In this document: one piece after another, positions 7,301 through 7,581 of the stretch
How the letters are laid out: each line of letters begins with the position of its first letter
Position numbering within the stretch: the stretch's first letter is position 1
DNA from: Acidobacteriota bacterium
GTDB taxonomy: Bacteria > Acidobacteriota > Terriglobia > Terriglobales > Acidobacteriaceae
Assembly (NCBI GenBank): GCA_021780415.1
Contig: JAJXYW010000323.1
Location: forward strand, 1 to 7,581
DNA length: 7,581 nt
Direction: 5' to 3'
Translations under genes and position numbers: made by a program
Notes under the pieces: model-generated
Told to the model about the DNA's origin: nothing
Databases searched by the model: none
Seen by the model: the letters and a program-made list of their open reading frames with translations, nothing else

Positions 7301-7424
7301 TGCTTCCACCACCGTCGTCGTCGCCGACGGCTTCAGTTGCCGCGAACAGATTCATCAGCTCGGCCACACTCAGGCCCTGCACTTCGCTGAGGTGCTCGCG
7401 CGCCACTGCGGCTGCGGCCACTGA
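4305..7424 (+). CDS. FAD-linked 2-hydroxyacid dehydrogenase fused to a Fe-S/CCG subunit (GlcD-GlcF type)
   Basis: This 1039-residue fusion probably oxidises a D-2-hydroxyacid (D-lactate, glycolate or D-2-hydroxyglutarate; substrate not assignable), passing electrons from FAD through Fe-S clusters to the respiratory chain or another acceptor. Residues about 55-200 are the FAD-binding (PCMH-type) domain, with PRGAGTSLAGQ at 85-95 and GGMIGNNSCG at 157-166. Residues about 280-545 are the FAD-oxidase C domain, with YGHYGQGCVH at 442-451, GEHGDG at 487-492 and NPGKLID at 525-531. The Fe-S region has Cys628, Cys634 and Cys643-Pro, then the classical CLSCKACKTECP (Cys688, 691, 694, 698). The C-terminal cysteine-rich module has ICCG (840-841), EPSC, HGHCH (934-938) and GCCG (967-968). 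All key residues seem intact. The same architecture occurs in E. coli YdiJ (about 1018 residues). No membrane segment or signal peptide is evident. The GTG at 4305 is the only plausible start before the conserved region, with no in-frame ATG upstream of about residue 110. Repeat-derived segments at 554-609 and 781-797 lengthen the linkers. Removing about 75-80 residues would bring it near 960, which I recall as common for such fusions. Confidence 0.92.
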   Translation: MSTFSILSNAAPLAHEAFAAHRELESRLRATFRGDVLFDLGSRALYATDSSNYRQLPIGVLYPRDAADVEAALAACRATGAAVLPRGAGTSLAGQTTNVAVVFDYSRFMHALEALDPDAKLARVQPGIVLDRLRDAAELHHLTYGPDPATHSRCTLGGMIGNNSCGVHGLMAGKVVDNVESLDILLYDGTRMTVDRTSEDQLQRLIRAGGRIGSIYAGLARIRDTYSSEVRKKFPRIPRRVSGYNLDELLPENGFHVARALVGSEGTCVNVLSATLNLTASPPHRVLTVLGFPDGFLAADAVPLALEHSPIGLEGFDHLLVQFMRRKGLALRDLDQLPPGVGFLLVEMGAWSAEEARAQAESLVRAAQSWPAPPAAHICTPAEAASVWHVRESALGAVVFVPGEPNRWEGWEDAAVPPARLGEYLRRITALMAEYGYSSPLYGHYGQGCVHMRINFDFDTPQGLRNFREFLDRATDVVLSVGGSLSGEHGDGQARGALLPKMFGPELMNAFREFKALWDPDNRMNPGKLIDAVRVYDPVENLRHIPSSANPSTGAPGLDSETWESSKASSSATPGAPSLRRSSDARVGNDELNQAAIPGTPGLASETWETHFVFAKDNGSFAHAADRCVGVGSCRNTTGGVMCPSYRATGLEQHSTRGRARLLWEMLSGSLREEGFQSEAVHSALDLCLSCKACKTECPVQVDMAAYKSEFLAQRYKGRLHPLQHYIFGFADKLARFGSLAPALTNAILTGPLTSPLIKRIAGVAKQRQLPHLASKPYTLGAPSLRRSSDARVGNDEPQQAVVLWPDTWNNYYHPQILAAAEKVLTEAGFRVEVPGGHICCGRPLYDFGLLDAARTYLAQILARMAPQINAGLPFIFLEPSCASVFKDELLEIFPSDPHAQKLSQQVWLLADWLAAHAPHFAPTGLTGAHILVHGHCHQKAVFGGAASEIALFQRAGAVVEPIQAGCCGMAGPFGFEADKFEVSKAIAEDGLLPAIRSAASTTVVVADGFSCREQIHQLGHTQALHFAEVLARHCGCGH
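5963..5995. repeat. In-frame palindromic element B1
   Basis: GGGTGCCCCA leads into arm CCCAGGTCTC (5969-5978), loop GATTCT, and arm GAGACGTGGG (5985-5994), with nine of ten pairs formed and one G-G mismatch. It is translated as GAPGLDSETWE, residues 554-564, in the linker after the FAD-oxidase C domain. It is a near copy of B2 (6098-6130), 135 bases (45 codons) downstream. Confidence 0.8.
6026..6078. repeat. In-frame palindromic element A1
   Basis: GGGTGCCCCA begins the element. Arm CCCATCCTTGCGTC (6032-6045) pairs with GACGCAAGGGTGGG (6054-6067) over all 14 positions, with one G-T wobble, across an eight-base loop. The tail GAAACGACGAAC is shared with A2. The 53 bases match A2 (6644-6696) at 49 positions, at a distance of 618 bases (206 codons). 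It is translated as GAPSLRRSSDARVGNDE, residues 575-591. The codons AGG, TTG and CCA contrast with the C-ending codons that dominate the host gene. Confidence 0.88.
6098..6130. repeat. In-frame palindromic element B2
   Basis: GGGTACCCCA leads into a perfect ten-base stem, CCCAGGTCTC (6104-6113) with GAGACCTGGG (6120-6129), around the loop GCTTCT. It is translated as GTPGLASETWE, residues 599-609, and joins directly to THFVF, where the conserved Fe-S domain appears to begin. It differs from B1 at four bases; two changes alter an amino acid and two are synonymous. Confidence 0.82.
6644..6696. repeat. In-frame palindromic element A2
   Basis: This is the second A-family copy. Arm CCCATCCTTGCGTCG (6650-6664) pairs with CGACGCGAGGGTGGG (6671-6685) over 15 positions, with two G-T wobbles, across the loop TTCTTC. 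It encodes the same 17 residues as A1, GAPSLRRSSDARVGNDE, at residues 781-797. It sits between the helical stretch after the Fe-S motifs and VVLWPDTWNNYY, where the cysteine-rich module begins. Similarity to A1 fades just outside the element, which favours a separate insertion over a long internal duplication. Confidence 0.88.
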
Positions 7425-7434
7425 GCCCGCCGCC

Positions 7435-7440
7435 TACAAT
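7435..7440 (+). promoter_or_regulatory. Possible -10 box upstream of the truncated gene
   Basis: TACAAT differs from the TATAAT consensus by one base and lies about 67 bases before the ATG at 7507, just after the dehydrogenase stop. It sits in the loop of a six-base inverted repeat (CGCCGC at 7428-7433, GCGGCG at 7448-7453). No good -35 is seen at 16-18 bases upstream. The next gene may therefore have its own promoter or may be cotranscribed with the dehydrogenase. Confidence 0.3.
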
Positions 7441-7493
7441 AGACTCAGCGGCGCGTACTGCATCCTCTCCGCGCGCCGCACCACTCTTCCCGC

Positions 7494-7497
7494 GAGG
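7494..7497 (+). promoter_or_regulatory. Shine-Dalgarno sequence of the truncated gene
   Basis: GAGG lies nine bases before the ATG at 7507. Unlike the dehydrogenase, this gene has a recognisable ribosome binding site, which supports the start although only 25 codons are visible. Confidence 0.55.
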
Positions 7498-7506
7498 TAT
7501 CGCCGC

Positions 7507-7581
7507 ATGAGCACACCATCCGCCGTCACGGAACGCACTCACGCGCAAAAGCTCGACCTGCTTGCCGCAGTCGCCGTCCGC
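7507..7581 (+). CDS. N-terminal fragment of an unidentified gene, possibly an M29-type aminopeptidase
   Basis: An ATG opens a frame that stays open for 25 codons to the window edge: it begins MSTPSAVTERTHAQ and continues KLDLLAAVAVR. It has a ribosome binding site and the same C-rich codon choice (GCC, GTC, CGC, CTG) as its neighbours, so a real gene is likely. There is no signal peptide. The KLDLLAAVAVR end loosely resembles the start of M29 (AmpS/aminopeptidase T) metallopeptidases, where a similar helix precedes VGLNLQPGQ, but this rests on about ten residues and is only a suggestion. It lies 82 bases after the dehydrogenase on the same strand, so cotranscription is possible. Confidence 0.55.
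   Translation, partial: MSTPSAVTERTHAQKLDLLAAVAVR

Overview
The window looks like chromosomal DNA from an acidobacterium, most likely class Terriglobia (the Granulicella/Terriglobus/Edaphobacter type). This is an inference from three things: a large Oar-like TonB-dependent receptor with an N-terminal carboxypeptidase-regulatory-like domain (a family greatly expanded in these bacteria), very C-rich third codon positions, and short palindromic repeats of the GGGTGCCCCA...TGGGA type. No RNA gene, CRISPR array, insertion sequence or phage gene was found.

Layout, all on the + strand: (1) 69-3554, an exported outer-membrane TonB-dependent receptor with its own Shine-Dalgarno sequence, closed by a strong intrinsic terminator at 3581-3611. 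(2) 3612-4304, about 690 bp with no convincing gene. It holds a dispersed-repeat-like sequence at 3776-3807, two copies of an A-rich/C-tract motif near 4036 and 4137, and weak promoter-like sequences. (3) 4305-7424, a 1039-residue GlcD-GlcF-type fusion: FAD-linked 2-hydroxyacid dehydrogenase, two Fe-S cysteine motifs and a cysteine-rich (CCG) module. (4) 7507-7581, the first 25 codons of another gene cut by the window edge, preceded by a good ribosome binding site.

The terminator and long gap separate the receptor from the dehydrogenase, so nothing suggests they form one operon. The dehydrogenase and the truncated third gene lie 82 bp apart on the same strand and could be cotranscribed, although a -10-like TACAAT lies between them.

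The most interesting structure lies inside the dehydrogenase. Four short palindromic elements of two related families (B1, A1, B2 and A2) sit in frame within the coding sequence, exactly in the linkers between protein domains. The two A copies differ at 4 of 53 bases, and all four changes are synonymous. This resembles the in-frame palindromic elements known from Rickettsia (RPE), here in an acidobacterial-type genome: mobile or REP-like DNA that has become part of a working protein.
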